Shown here one piece after another: positions 27,201-33,800 of a DNA stretch of 51,315 bases. Each line of letters opens with the position of its first letter. Position 1 is the stretch's first letter. Under the pieces are notes generated by a model. That model was not told the DNA's origin, made no database searches, and was given only the letters and a program-made list of their open reading frames with translations. This stretch comes from Alphaproteobacteria bacterium (GTDB lineage: Bacteria > Pseudomonadota > Alphaproteobacteria > M2410), in NCBI GenBank assembly GCA_030614785.1, contig JAUWTJ010000024.1, positions 1 through 51,315 on the forward strand. The letters run 5' to 3'. Position numbers and translations under genes: made by a program.

Positions 27201-27736
27201 TCAGGAAAGGCGTCCGCCAGATCGAGCAGAATTTTCTCGGCCTGGTCTTTCTTGCCATCGACCAGCATCCGGTCGACCGGACCCTGCGGACCGCCGGTCA
27301 ACAGGATCAGGCCTTCGGCATGCTTTTTCAGCAGCTCAACGGATATATGCGGAATTTCGGTACCGTCGGTATCGAGAAACGCCCGACTCGAAAGCTCCAT
27401 CAGGTTGAGGTAGCCCAGTTCGGATTTGGCCAGCAGCGCCACATGGGCCGGTTCGATCTGCTGATGGGCGCGGGCGCCGCCATAGGCCTCATTCGACTGC
27501 TCGCCAAACTCGGGAAACTCGACCAGCGTCGTCATGCCGATAATCGGCTGCACTCCGGTCTTTGATATCTTCTCGGAAATCTCCAGCGCACCAAACAGAT
27601 TGCCGGTGTCGGTAATGGCCACGGCGGGCATGTCATAGCGCTGGCAAAGCGGCGCTATCTCCTCAATGCGGACGGCCCCTTCAGCGAGGGAATACGGGCT
27701 GTGCACCCGTAAATGTACGAAGTTCGCATGGGTCAT
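24257..27736 (-). CDS. dnaE: DNA polymerase III alpha subunit DnaE (replicative)
   Basis: The 1159-aa replicative polymerase. It has an N-terminal PHP domain (VHLRVHSPYSLAEGA, AITDTGNLFGALE), the palm/fingers, a helix-hairpin-helix region and a C-terminal OB fold (SRSTKLAGTIIAVSERKSA). Two catalytic aspartates are in MPDFDIDFC (D412, D414). The third, which in E. coli is D555 in KFDFLGL, is replaced: codon 566 is GCT and the block reads VKFAFLGLKTL. This would be expected to cripple polymerisation and may be a base error. I chose the ATG at 27736 (MTHANFVHLRVHS); the frame extends ten codons further to a GTG. It closes the conserved mce-proS-lolCD-dnaE neighbourhood. Confidence 0.95.
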   Translation of the reverse strand: MTHANFVHLRVHSPYSLAEGAVRIEEIAPLCQRYDMPAVAITDTGNLFGALEISEKISKTGVQPIIGMTTLVEFPEFGEQSNEAYGGARAHQQIEPAHVALLAKSELGYLNLMELSSRAFLDTDGTEIPHISVELLKKHAEGLILLTGGPQGPVDRMLVDGKKDQAEKILLDLADAFPDHLYVELQRHGRPEEQVAEAGLIDLAYEHGLPLVASNEPFFPAPDMFEAHDALLCIAEGSYVLQDDRRRLTPEHYFKSPREMEVLFRDLPEAIENTLEIARRVSWRPKSIDPILPGYSDGSGDSEADILRHQAEAGLTKLLEENELYATREEYFARLEFELDTINGMNFPGYFLIVSDFMKWTRAQNIPVGVRGSGAASVVAWALEITNLDPLRFDLVFERFLNPERVSMPDFDIDFCQERRHEVIAYVQDKYGYDRVAQIITFGTFQARMALRDVGRVLQVPYPVVDRLCKMIPNTPGKQVGLKDAMAMEPRFRQAADEEEVIKTMLNLALKIEGLFRNASTHAAGLVIGDRPLQQLEPLYRDPRSDMPVTQFPMKWVEPGGLVKFAFLGLKTLTVIARTEKHLLARDITIKTDQIPFDDVKTFEMLSTGNSIGIFQVEGTGMQDLLRKMKPDRIEDLIALVALYRPGPMDSIPRYIACKHGREEPEYLDPSLEPILNETFGVMTYQEDVMQIARDLAGYSLGEADLLRRAMGKKIASEMAVHRDRFIEGAGRSGIDHDTAEKIFDQLAKFASYGFNKAHAAAYAQVSYQTAYLKANYPVEFMAASMSLDLGNTDKLSILRQEALRLGIKVNTPDINRSEADFKVADGEIFYALAAIKNVGRHAMEHIVEERETGGPFTDVFDFARRVDPKMINRRTVENLSKAGVFDSLVPNRAQIFAAANTITGHASLAADERQSSQESLFGDGGIEVENPPLPDVEEWLPLDRLTREHEAIGFYLSGHPLDGYQKALRLARVESYSDVITSTRRSSRSTKLAGTIIAVSERKSARGNPIAFVTLTDPTGQFEVMVFADVLRQVRDKLETGNNIVASVDVQWETSAEGEEQGPKFLMKNVDMLDEVAANTQGALKIFLDSPQPLASIRTRIEQVTKDKPKGRGKIGLVLMLPQTSREVEIELPGFYTIDPTLKGAVKSVAGVVDVEEL

Positions 27737-27860
27737 GGGGTAAAATCCAATGAAGACATCTGACACAAACCATCGGGGGCAAGCCCCTCCCTGTCACGCA
27801 GATTTTCAAGATATCCACAACATATTGGGCGACAAAGACTTCCGACAATCATTTTCAATT

Positions 27861-27975
27861 CCTCATCCTGAGGAAGGTGCAAAGCGCCTGTCTCGAAGGG
27901 TGAAAGGCCCGAATATCTGCCCCTTGTTCGCCTCGCCTCCTTCGAGGCTCGTTCCACTCGCACCTCAGGATGAGG
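27861..27975. repeat. REP-like inverted repeat, family A (CCTCATCCTGAGG)
   Basis: A perfect 13-bp inverted pair, CCTCATCCTGAGG (27861-27873) and CCTCAGGATGAGG (27963-27975), encloses a second pair, CTCGAAGG and CCTTCGAG (27892-27899, 27939-27946). This looks like the intergenic palindromic repeats common in alphaproteobacterial genomes. It lies between the 34-aa SOS ORF and dnaE and can fold into a long hairpin, possibly ending or weakening transcription into dnaE. Confidence 0.7.
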
Positions 27976-28016
27976 TCGGCGATTGCTTCAGGCATTCAGC
28001 CAATCGGGAAACGCGT

Positions 28017-28121
28017 TCAGATCTGGCCGCTCGACGGCAGAACCACCGCCCAGAACAGCACCAGAGAAATCAACCCGCCAAAACAAACAGTGTCAGCAAC
28101 ATATCCATAAACATTTCTCAT
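28017..28121 (-). CDS. 34-aa single-membrane-segment peptide, predicted SOS-induced
   Basis: This tiny ORF has a near-ideal ribosome site, AGGAGG, 8 nt before the ATG. The peptide has a short N-terminus (MRNVYGYVADT), one hydrophobic segment at about 12-29 (VCFGGLISLVLFWAVVL) and a short polar end (PSSGQI). Its promoter has a consensus -35 and is flanked by two perfect LexA boxes. By size, topology and control it resembles SOS-induced membrane peptides such as Caulobacter SidA (a division inhibitor) or E. coli TisB. No sequence similarity to either is claimed. It sits upstream of dnaE on the same strand, separated by a REP-like hairpin. Function is unknown. Confidence 0.6.
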   Translation of the reverse strand: MRNVYGYVADTVCFGGLISLVLFWAVVLPSSGQI

Positions 28122-28152
28122 GGCTCTCTCCTCCTGTGTTATCGAGGACTTC

Positions 28153-28181
28153 ATGTTCTGTTTTTGTTCCCATTTTGTCAA
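28153..28181 (-). promoter_or_regulatory. promoter of the 34-aa SOS ORF
   Basis: On the minus strand, TTGACA (28181-28176) is a perfect -35. After 17 bp comes GAACAT (28158-28153), a weak -10. The predicted start is near 28146, about 25 nt before the ATG. The -10 and spacer overlap one LexA box and the -35 abuts the other. Confidence 0.6.
28155..28169. promoter_or_regulatory. lexA box: LexA (SOS) box 1
   Basis: GTTC-N7-GTTC (GTTCTGTTTTTGTTC) is an exact match to the alphaproteobacterial SOS operator. It covers the spacer and -10 of the small-peptide promoter, so bound LexA would block RNA polymerase. Confidence 0.75.
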
Positions 28182-28196
28182 GAACAAAAAAGGAAC
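28182..28196. promoter_or_regulatory. lexA box: LexA (SOS) box 2
   Basis: GAAC-N7-GAAC (GAACAAAAAAGGAAC) is the same operator in the opposite orientation, 12 bp from box 1 and directly upstream of the -35. Two perfect boxes this close suggest tight repression or cooperative binding. Confidence 0.75.
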
Positions 28197-28252
28197 ACTT
28201 ATGTCTCGAGAGAAAAAGGCGCAGATGCCACGGTCTGAATCAGATTGAATGA

Positions 28253-28337
28253 GTCATCCTGTGGCTCGACCACGGTATCCGGAACGGCGAACGCAGAGTC
28301 TGAAACCCTGGATCCCGTGGTCGAGCCACGGGATGAC
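28253..28337. repeat. REP-like inverted repeat, family B (GTGGTCGAGCCAC)
   Basis: Two 23-bp arms (28253-28275 and 28315-28337) are inverted copies with one mismatch. Each arm is itself a near-palindrome around GTGGCTCGACCAC. The element lies 14 bp past the lolD stop and could end lolD transcription. The rest of the 28122-28351 gap holds only the SOS control region; I see no other gene. Confidence 0.7.
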
Positions 28338-28351
28338 GGCAAGGCTGACCC

Positions 28352-29054
<703 letters not shown>

Positions 29055-29062
<8 letters not shown>

Positions 29063-30383
29063 AACGCAAGGCCTCGACCGGATCGATGCGCGCCGCTTTC
29101 CAGGATGGATAGAAGGTCGCCAGAATGGACAGGGTCAGCGCGATGGCCACCACGGCCAGGGTTTCATTGTTGTTCATCTCGGCGGGCATCTGGCTGAGGA
29201 AATAGATTTCGGGATCAAAAATCGTCGTGCCCGTCAGCCACATAATAAACTGCCGAACGCCCTCGATATTGGCGCAAACCACGACGCCCAGAAGGAACCC
29301 GAACAGGGTCCCGACAATACCGATGCTGGCCCCGGCGATAAAGAACACCCGCATGATGGTTCCCCGGGTGGCTCCCATGGTGCGCAGGATCGCGATGCCT
29401 GCGCCTTTGTCCTTGACCAGCATGATCATGCCGGAAATCACGTTCAGGGCTGCGATGAGAATGATCATGGTGAGGATCAGGAACATCACATTGCGCTCGA
29501 CAACAAGCGCGCTGACAAGGCTTTGATTGACCTGCTGCCAGTCATAGATGCGCAGCGGCATGCCAAGTGTTTCGAGGATTTCAAGCTTCTGCTGCCTGAC
29601 CTTGTCCGGATTTTCGACCATGACCTCAAGCGCGCTCACGCCGCCCTTGTGATCGAAGAACAGCTGGGCCTGCGGCAGCGGCATGAAGATCACCGCATTA
29701 TCAAAGTCCGACATGCCGACCTGAAAGATGCCGACGATGGTATAGGCCTTGCGGCGCGGCGCTGTGCCAAAGGCCGTCGAAGGGCCACGCGGCGACAGGA
29801 TGGTCAGCCGGTCGCCCAGCCCGAGACGCAAGGTCTCCGCAAGCCCCCTGCCGACGATAATGGAGTGGCCGCCCTTGAAATCCTCAAGCGAGCCTTCGAT
29901 CATTTTGGTTGCCACCAGATCGATTTGCTTCAAATCATATTGTGAAACGCCGCGCACCAGCGCGCCGGACATGGTGTCGCGTCCCTGTGCCATGACCTGG
30001 GCCTCGATCAGCGGCGTGACCCGCACGACCCCGTCGATGCCGCGAATAATGCCCGCGACGGGCTCATATTCCTCAAGTGTGACGCCCTGCCCCTGAACGA
30101 CAATATGACCCTTGAAGCCAAGAATCTTGTCAAGCAGCTCTGTACGGAAACCATTCATCACCGCCATGACGATAATAAGAACAGCGACGCCCAGCATAAT
30201 CCCGGTAAAAGACAGGATAGCAATGACCGAAATGAAGCCTTCTTTCCGCCGGGCGCGCAGATAACGCCCCGCCAGCATCCATTCAAAGGACGAAAACGGG
30301 CGCACTGTGGTGTTGGCCGTGCTGTTGGCAGTGGTGTTGGCCGTGGCATTGGCCGTTGCGTTCCCGTTTCGGGCAGCACTCAT
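29055..30383 (-). CDS. lolC: lipoprotein-releasing ABC transporter permease LolC/LolE
   Basis: A 442-aa inner-membrane permease with the MacB/FtsX-type layout: one N-terminal helix ([22 protein letters not shown], about 52-73), a large periplasmic domain, and three C-terminal helices. The conserved [14 protein letters not shown] and the terminal [16 protein letters not shown] are typical. A single LolC/E-type protein in this locus suggests a homodimeric LolCD system. Residues 8-26 are a low-complexity insert of (N-x-T-A) units encoded by a 12-bp tandem repeat, absent from homologues I know. The ATG overlaps the proS stop (ATGA) and has GGAG 8 nt upstream, so the insert is probably translated. 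Confidence 0.94.
30306..30362 (-). repeat. 12-bp in-frame tandem repeat in the lolC 5' end
   Basis: About 4.75 copies of a 12-bp unit (consensus AACRCCACGGCC on the coding strand) encode [19 protein letters not shown] at residues 8-26. Copies differ at one or two bases. Because the unit is a multiple of three, copy-number change would alter tail length without breaking the frame. Confidence 0.8.
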
Positions 30384-31711
30384 CGGGCCTGCTCCACCAT
30401 GGCGACGAGTTTTTGGGCGGCGGCGTCGAGGCTGATGTCATCGCGCTCGCCGGTTGCCCGGACCTTGAGCTCGGCCTTACCGTCTTTCAGTCCGCGCGGA
30501 CCGATGATGAGCTGCAAGGGAATGCCGATCAGGTCCATTTTGGAAAACTTCGCCCCTGCCCGCTCTGATGTGTCGTCGTAGAGAACTTCAATTCCGGCCG
30601 CGCCGAGTTCATCATAGAGCGCATCGCACGCTTTGTCCGTCGCCTCGTCGCCAGCTTTCAGATTAATAAGACCAACTTCATAGGGCGCCACTGACATCGG
30701 CCAGATGATGCCGTCATCGTCATGGCTCGCCTCAATGATCCCGCCCACCAGACGCGAGACACCAATGCCGTAGGAGCCACCTTCGACGAAGACATCCTTG
30801 CCGTCCGAACCAGCCACGGTGACATTCATCGGCTCTGAATATTTGGTGCCAAAGTAGAAGATGTGACCGACCTCGATGCCGCGCGCGGTCAGGCGATCCG
30901 CTTCGGCAACCTTTTCAAATTCGACCGCATCATGCATTTCATCGGTCGCCGCATAATAAGAGGTACGCTGATCAACAACGCTCTGAAGATCGTCATCTGC
31001 GATATTGCGGTCCGGCGGGGCCATTTCAACAAGCGCCTTGTGACAAAAGACCTCGCTCTCGCCGGTATCCGCCAGAATGATAAATTCGTGGCTGAGATCG
31101 CCGCCAATCGGCCCCGGGTCGGCCTTCATGGGAATGGCGCTAAGCCCCATTCGAGCGAAGGTGCGCAGGTAGGCGAGGAACATCTTGTTGTAGGAGGTGC
31201 GCGCGGCCTCTTCGGAGACATCAAAGGAATAGGCGTCCTTCATCAGGAACTCGCGCCCGCGCATCACGCCGAAGCGCGGCCGGATCTCGTCGCGGAATTT
31301 CCACTGGATGTGATAGAGGTTCATCGGCAACTGCTTGTAGGAGCGCACGCTCTGCCGGAAGATGTCGTGGATCAGCTCTTCATTGGTGGGACCATAAATC
31401 AGATCACGGTCCTGACGATCCTTGATCCGGAGCATCTCCTGACCATAATCATCATAGCGCCCGCTCTCGCGCCACAGATCCGCCGACTGGAGCGTCGGCA
31501 TCAGGACCTCGACAGCGCCCGCGTGATCCTGTTCCTCGCGGACAATCTGTTCGATCTTGCGCAGCACCCTTTGGCCCAGCGGCAACCACGAGTAAATCCC
31601 GGCAGCCGATTGTTTGACCATACCGGCTCGCAACATGTAGCGGTGCGAAACGATTGTGGCCTCCGCCGGCGTCTCCTTTTGAGTAGGAGCAAGATATCTG
31701 GACAAGCGCAT
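30380..31711 (-). CDS. proS: prolyl-tRNA synthetase, alphaproteobacterial short form
   Basis: A class II synthetase charging tRNA-Pro. Class II motif 2 is [25 protein letters not shown] and motif 3 is [12 protein letters not shown]. The C-terminal anticodon-binding domain covers about 350-443. At 443 aa it lacks the roughly 180-residue INS editing domain of E. coli ProS, as is normal in alphaproteobacteria, so Ala-tRNA-Pro clearance would need a separate factor such as ProXp-ala/YbaK. It heads the proS-lolC-lolD operon with a 4-bp overlap into lolC. Confidence 0.96.
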   Translation of the reverse strand: MRLSRYLAPTQKETPAEATIVSHRYMLRAGMVKQSAAGIYSWLPLGQRVLRKIEQIVREEQDHAGAVEVLMPTLQSADLWRESGRYDDYGQEMLRIKDRQDRDLIYGPTNEELIHDIFRQSVRSYKQLPMNLYHIQWKFRDEIRPRFGVMRGREFLMKDAYSFDVSEEAARTSYNKMFLAYLRTFARMGLSAIPMKADPGPIGGDLSHEFIILADTGESEVFCHKALVEMAPPDRNIADDDLQSVVDQRTSYYAATDEMHDAVEFEKVAEADRLTARGIEVGHIFYFGTKYSEPMNVTVAGSDGKDVFVEGGSYGIGVSRLVGGIIEASHDDDGIIWPMSVAPYEVGLINLKAGDEATDKACDALYDELGAAGIEVLYDDTSERAGAKFSKMDLIGIPLQLIIGPRGLKDGKAELKVRATGERDDISLDAAAQKLVAMVEQAR

Positions 31712-31837
31712 GGAGGGGTCTTTCTTGATTTCGGGTCATCGCTGCGAACCGCCAGGTTCGGGTATCGCTCCCTTGTATGGAAATCCTGGCGTGAATTCAA
31801 TCGCTTGTGCAGGTTTCCCGGCATTTATGACACGGCC

Positions 31838-32377
31838 TCAGGGGCGGTCTCTGCAATACGCGATCAACCGTTTCTGATCGTCATTCAGCAGCCCCTTGCC
31901 ATTGATGAGGATAGACCCTGTCTCAAGATCAATTTCAATTTCGGCAAAAGGTGTCTCCTGCCGCAAGTTGGGGTGCCTGAGCAATCGCCTCGACACACCG
32001 GCTATTATGCTCCTGGGCAGTTCCAGATCATAAGTGCCGTTGAGATCTGCCGGGACGACAGGCTTGCCATGAACATCAACGCCAGGCTTGTAGGCAACGT
32101 CGGCATCGGGGATATGCCGCGTAAGCCAGCGACAATCATCGTCATTAAGGCCGAACGTCGGATCCAGATCCACCTCGGGCAAAGGCGGCGTCGGCGTAGC
32201 GACAGTCGGCGCTTCGACCACCGGTGCCGGATCTTCCTTGATCTCGACAACCGGCGCAGGGCGGTCCATGGCGATATCGATCTCAACCGGCGTGCGGTCC
32301 TGATTGGCCCAGAACCAGACTGCAAGAGCGATTAACCCGGCAAAGACAAGAATAAGGAAAACGTGAATTGGTCTCAT
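31838..32377 (-). CDS. membrane-anchored periplasmic protein, unknown
   Basis: A 179-aa protein with one N-terminal membrane helix (about 6-24, VFLILVFAGLIALAVWFW). An acidic, Pro/Val-rich linker follows (about 28-72, with PAPVVE repeats). The C-terminal domain of about 105 residues has cysteines in DDDCRWLTRH and near the end (AYCRDRP), which could pair in the periplasm. I do not recognise the family. It sits upstream of proS on the same strand with a 126-bp gap and is an addition to the usual DUF1467-proS order. No Shine-Dalgarno is obvious before the ATG. Confidence 0.75.
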   Translation of the reverse strand: MRPIHVFLILVFAGLIALAVWFWANQDRTPVEIDIAMDRPAPVVEIKEDPAPVVEAPTVATPTPPLPEVDLDPTFGLNDDDCRWLTRHIPDADVAYKPGVDVHGKPVVPADLNGTYDLELPRSIIAGVSRRLLRHPNLRQETPFAEIEIDLETGSILINGKGLLNDDQKRLIAYCRDRP

Positions 32378-32623
32378 GGAGCGGTAGTTTAGCGCGGCGC
32401 TGTTAGTACCGAGTTAACAGCAAAATAACCGAACAAATAATGGTTCCGATCCGGATGTAACTGGCAGAAAACAGCGATTTGTTACACGTCTTTAGAAATT
32501 TTTAACCGTTTCGAAAAAATATGCCTCCGGCAGCCATTTTTTTGGTGACAATTCGTCAGGTTCTTACTAACGTCCCCTTGCTGCACAATAAAAAGAACAA
32601 TAATAACAACAAAAACGAGCAGC

Positions 32624-32657
32624 AAAAAAAGGGGCCGCATTCCAGAGGAAGCGGCCC
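32624..32657 (-). terminator. intrinsic terminator, minus strand
   Basis: Read on the minus strand, an 11-bp stem (GGGCCGC-TTCC with GGAA-T-GCGGCCC, 32657-32632) is followed by one C and then seven Ts. It probably ends the mce-DUF1467 transcript. It doubles as a hairpin inside the plus-strand RNA candidate. Confidence 0.7.
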
Positions 32658-32744
32658 AAGTTTAGGGAGGAAACGCCATTAAGCGTTGGTTTAAGGGACA
32701 GTAGTCCCTGTCACCTCCACAAACATGGCAGCGAAAACATACCC

Positions 32745-32781
32745 AGGCAAGGCTCAACTCTGTGGCCTTGCCTATTTTTTT
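32745..32781 (+). terminator. intrinsic terminator, plus strand
   Basis: AGGCAAGGC (32745-32753) and GCCTTGCCT (32765-32773) form a 9-bp perfect stem with an 11-nt loop, followed by A and seven Ts. No plus-strand protein gene precedes it for over 8 kb, which argues that a non-coding transcript ends here. Confidence 0.75.
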
Positions 32782-32890
32782 GCATTTTTCCCACTAACCG
32801 TGTGATTTTAGTCAACAATTTCCGGCAAAGATTAACGAGCGTTAACCCTTTTATGGTTGATCCGGGACTTTTTGGCCCGTTTCGAATCAA

Positions 32891-33133
32891 TTATGGAGCG
32901 AATCCAAAGAGGTCCCATGTCACTATGACGTAGGCCACTGTGGTCAAAGCTGCGGCCATGACCGAAGTCAGCAGGATCTTCTTCTTCCAGTTCAAACCAA
33001 CGGGCGCACTTGCCACGGTGCCATGTGTGACATCACCGGCTTCTTCCTGCGTCACCTGGCCAAACGGCAGGACGACGAAAAACGACAGCCACCACAAAAT
33101 GACGTAAACCAGGATTACTGTTGGCCAACCCAT
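32891..33133 (-). CDS. DUF1467 family membrane protein
   Basis: An 80-aa protein with two membrane helices (about 4-22 and 53-74). The intervening loop contains LPFGQVTQEEAGDVTHGTVASAPVGLNWKKK-like features (read in two parts: LPFGQVTQEEAGDV and GTVASAPVGLNWKKK) that match DUF1467. The ATG at 33133 follows GGGAG by 7-8 nt; the frame continues upstream into the spacer before mce but without a credible start. It lies 26 bp downstream of mce, the standard alphaproteobacterial arrangement. Function is unknown. Confidence 0.85.
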   Translation of the reverse strand: MGWPTVILVYVILWWLSFFVVLPFGQVTQEEAGDVTHGTVASAPVGLNWKKKILLTSVMAAALTTVAYVIVTWDLFGFAP

Positions 33134-33159
33134 TGGGATCTCCCTTAACGTGCGGCCTG

Positions 33160-33564
33160 TCAGACCTGTTCCAGTTCGACCAGAGTTCCGCAGAAATCCT
33201 TGGGATGAAGGAATACAACAGGCTTGCCGTGGGCGCCTATCTTCCAACCGCCGCCGCCCAAAACCCGGGCACCGCCCTCTTTCATTTTCGTGATCGCGGC
33301 ATCAATGTCCTCAACCTCGTAACACACATGATGCATACCGCCTGAGCCGTTGTTTTTCAGGAAATTAGCGATCGGTGAGTCCTCGCCGAGAGGCTCAAGC
33401 AGCTCGATCTTGGTATTGGGGAGTTCGACGAAGACAGTGCTAACGCCGTGATCGGGCTGCTCAACAACTTCTGAAACCTTGCCGCCCAAAACATCCCGGT
33501 AAACCGCCGTTGCTGCGGCGATATCCGGTACAGCAATAGCAACGTGGTTAAGTCGTCCAATCAT
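33160..33564 (-). CDS. mce: methylmalonyl-CoA epimerase
   Basis: A 134-aa vicinal-oxygen-chelate enzyme that interconverts (S)- and (R)-methylmalonyl-CoA, linking propionyl-CoA breakdown to succinyl-CoA. It has two glyoxalase-like beta-alpha-beta modules. Metal ligands fit His in LNHVAIAV, His in GGMHHVCYEV and the terminal Glu in GTLVELEQV. The ATG at 33564 is preceded by GAGGAG at 8 nt; the longer open frame upstream has no such site. It forms an operon with DUF1467. Confidence 0.93.
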   Translation of the reverse strand: MIGRLNHVAIAVPDIAAATAVYRDVLGGKVSEVVEQPDHGVSTVFVELPNTKIELLEPLGEDSPIANFLKNNGSGGMHHVCYEVEDIDAAITKMKEGGARVLGGGGWKIGAHGKPVVFLHPKDFCGTLVELEQV

Positions 33565-33648
33565 CGAAAGCTCCTCTTTTGTACAAAGAGTGTTTTCCTG
33601 CTCATAGCAGTCCGGGCCCTCCCTTGTAAGAGGAATTCTCATATTCTG

Positions 33649-33700
33649 GCCGCTCAGGCCCGCCGCTCGGACTGGCGCTCAGGCTGGTCGCTCAGGCTGG
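33649..33700. repeat. imperfect 13-bp tandem repeat
   Basis: About four copies of a unit near CGCTCAGGCTGGN lie head to tail in the mce-histidine kinase divergent region; the last two copies are almost identical. No gene uses it. It may be slipped-strand expansion in non-coding DNA. Confidence 0.5.
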
Positions 33701-33800
33701 CGGGGGTGCTTTTTGAGGGCAAATTAAGCTTCCTTTCATCCCGATGCGCTAGAAATGACAATCATAGATTTGGTGGGAGGCGGGTCTACACCCCTGCAGC

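Larger units (their letters stand above)
32578..32781 (+). ncRNA. candidate structured non-coding RNA of about 205 nt
   Basis: The 513-bp gap between the unknown anchored protein and DUF1467 holds an ordered set of helices on the plus strand. TTGCTGC/GCAGCAA (32578-32584, 32619-32625) closes an A-rich 34-nt loop. GGGCCGC-A-TTCC pairs with GGAA-GCGGCCC (32632-32657). A three-way junction is closed by GGAGG/CCTCC (32666-32670, 32714-32718), with arms AACGC/GCGTT and GGGAC/GTCCC. A 9-bp terminator stem with seven Ts ends it. A weak promoter (TTGGTG-N17-TACTAA) lies just upstream. An SD-like AGGGAGG is sequestered in the junction, so a leader for a tiny ORF is also possible. I recognise no known RNA family. 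Confidence 0.5.

Noticed and set aside
30863-32335. A 490-codon open frame antisense to proS and its neighbour
   Set aside because: Low-complexity His/Arg-rich product typical of reverse frames. It spans two genes and the gap between them.
32678-32704. Eight-codon ORF with an ATT start after AGGGAGGAAACGCC
   Set aside because: The ribosome site is good, but ATT starts are very rare and the peptide is too short to support. Mentioned only as an alternative reading of the RNA.
32725-32805. 26-codon ORF starting ATGGCAGCG that runs through the terminator
   Set aside because: No Shine-Dalgarno, and the frame is formed by the terminator stem and T-run.
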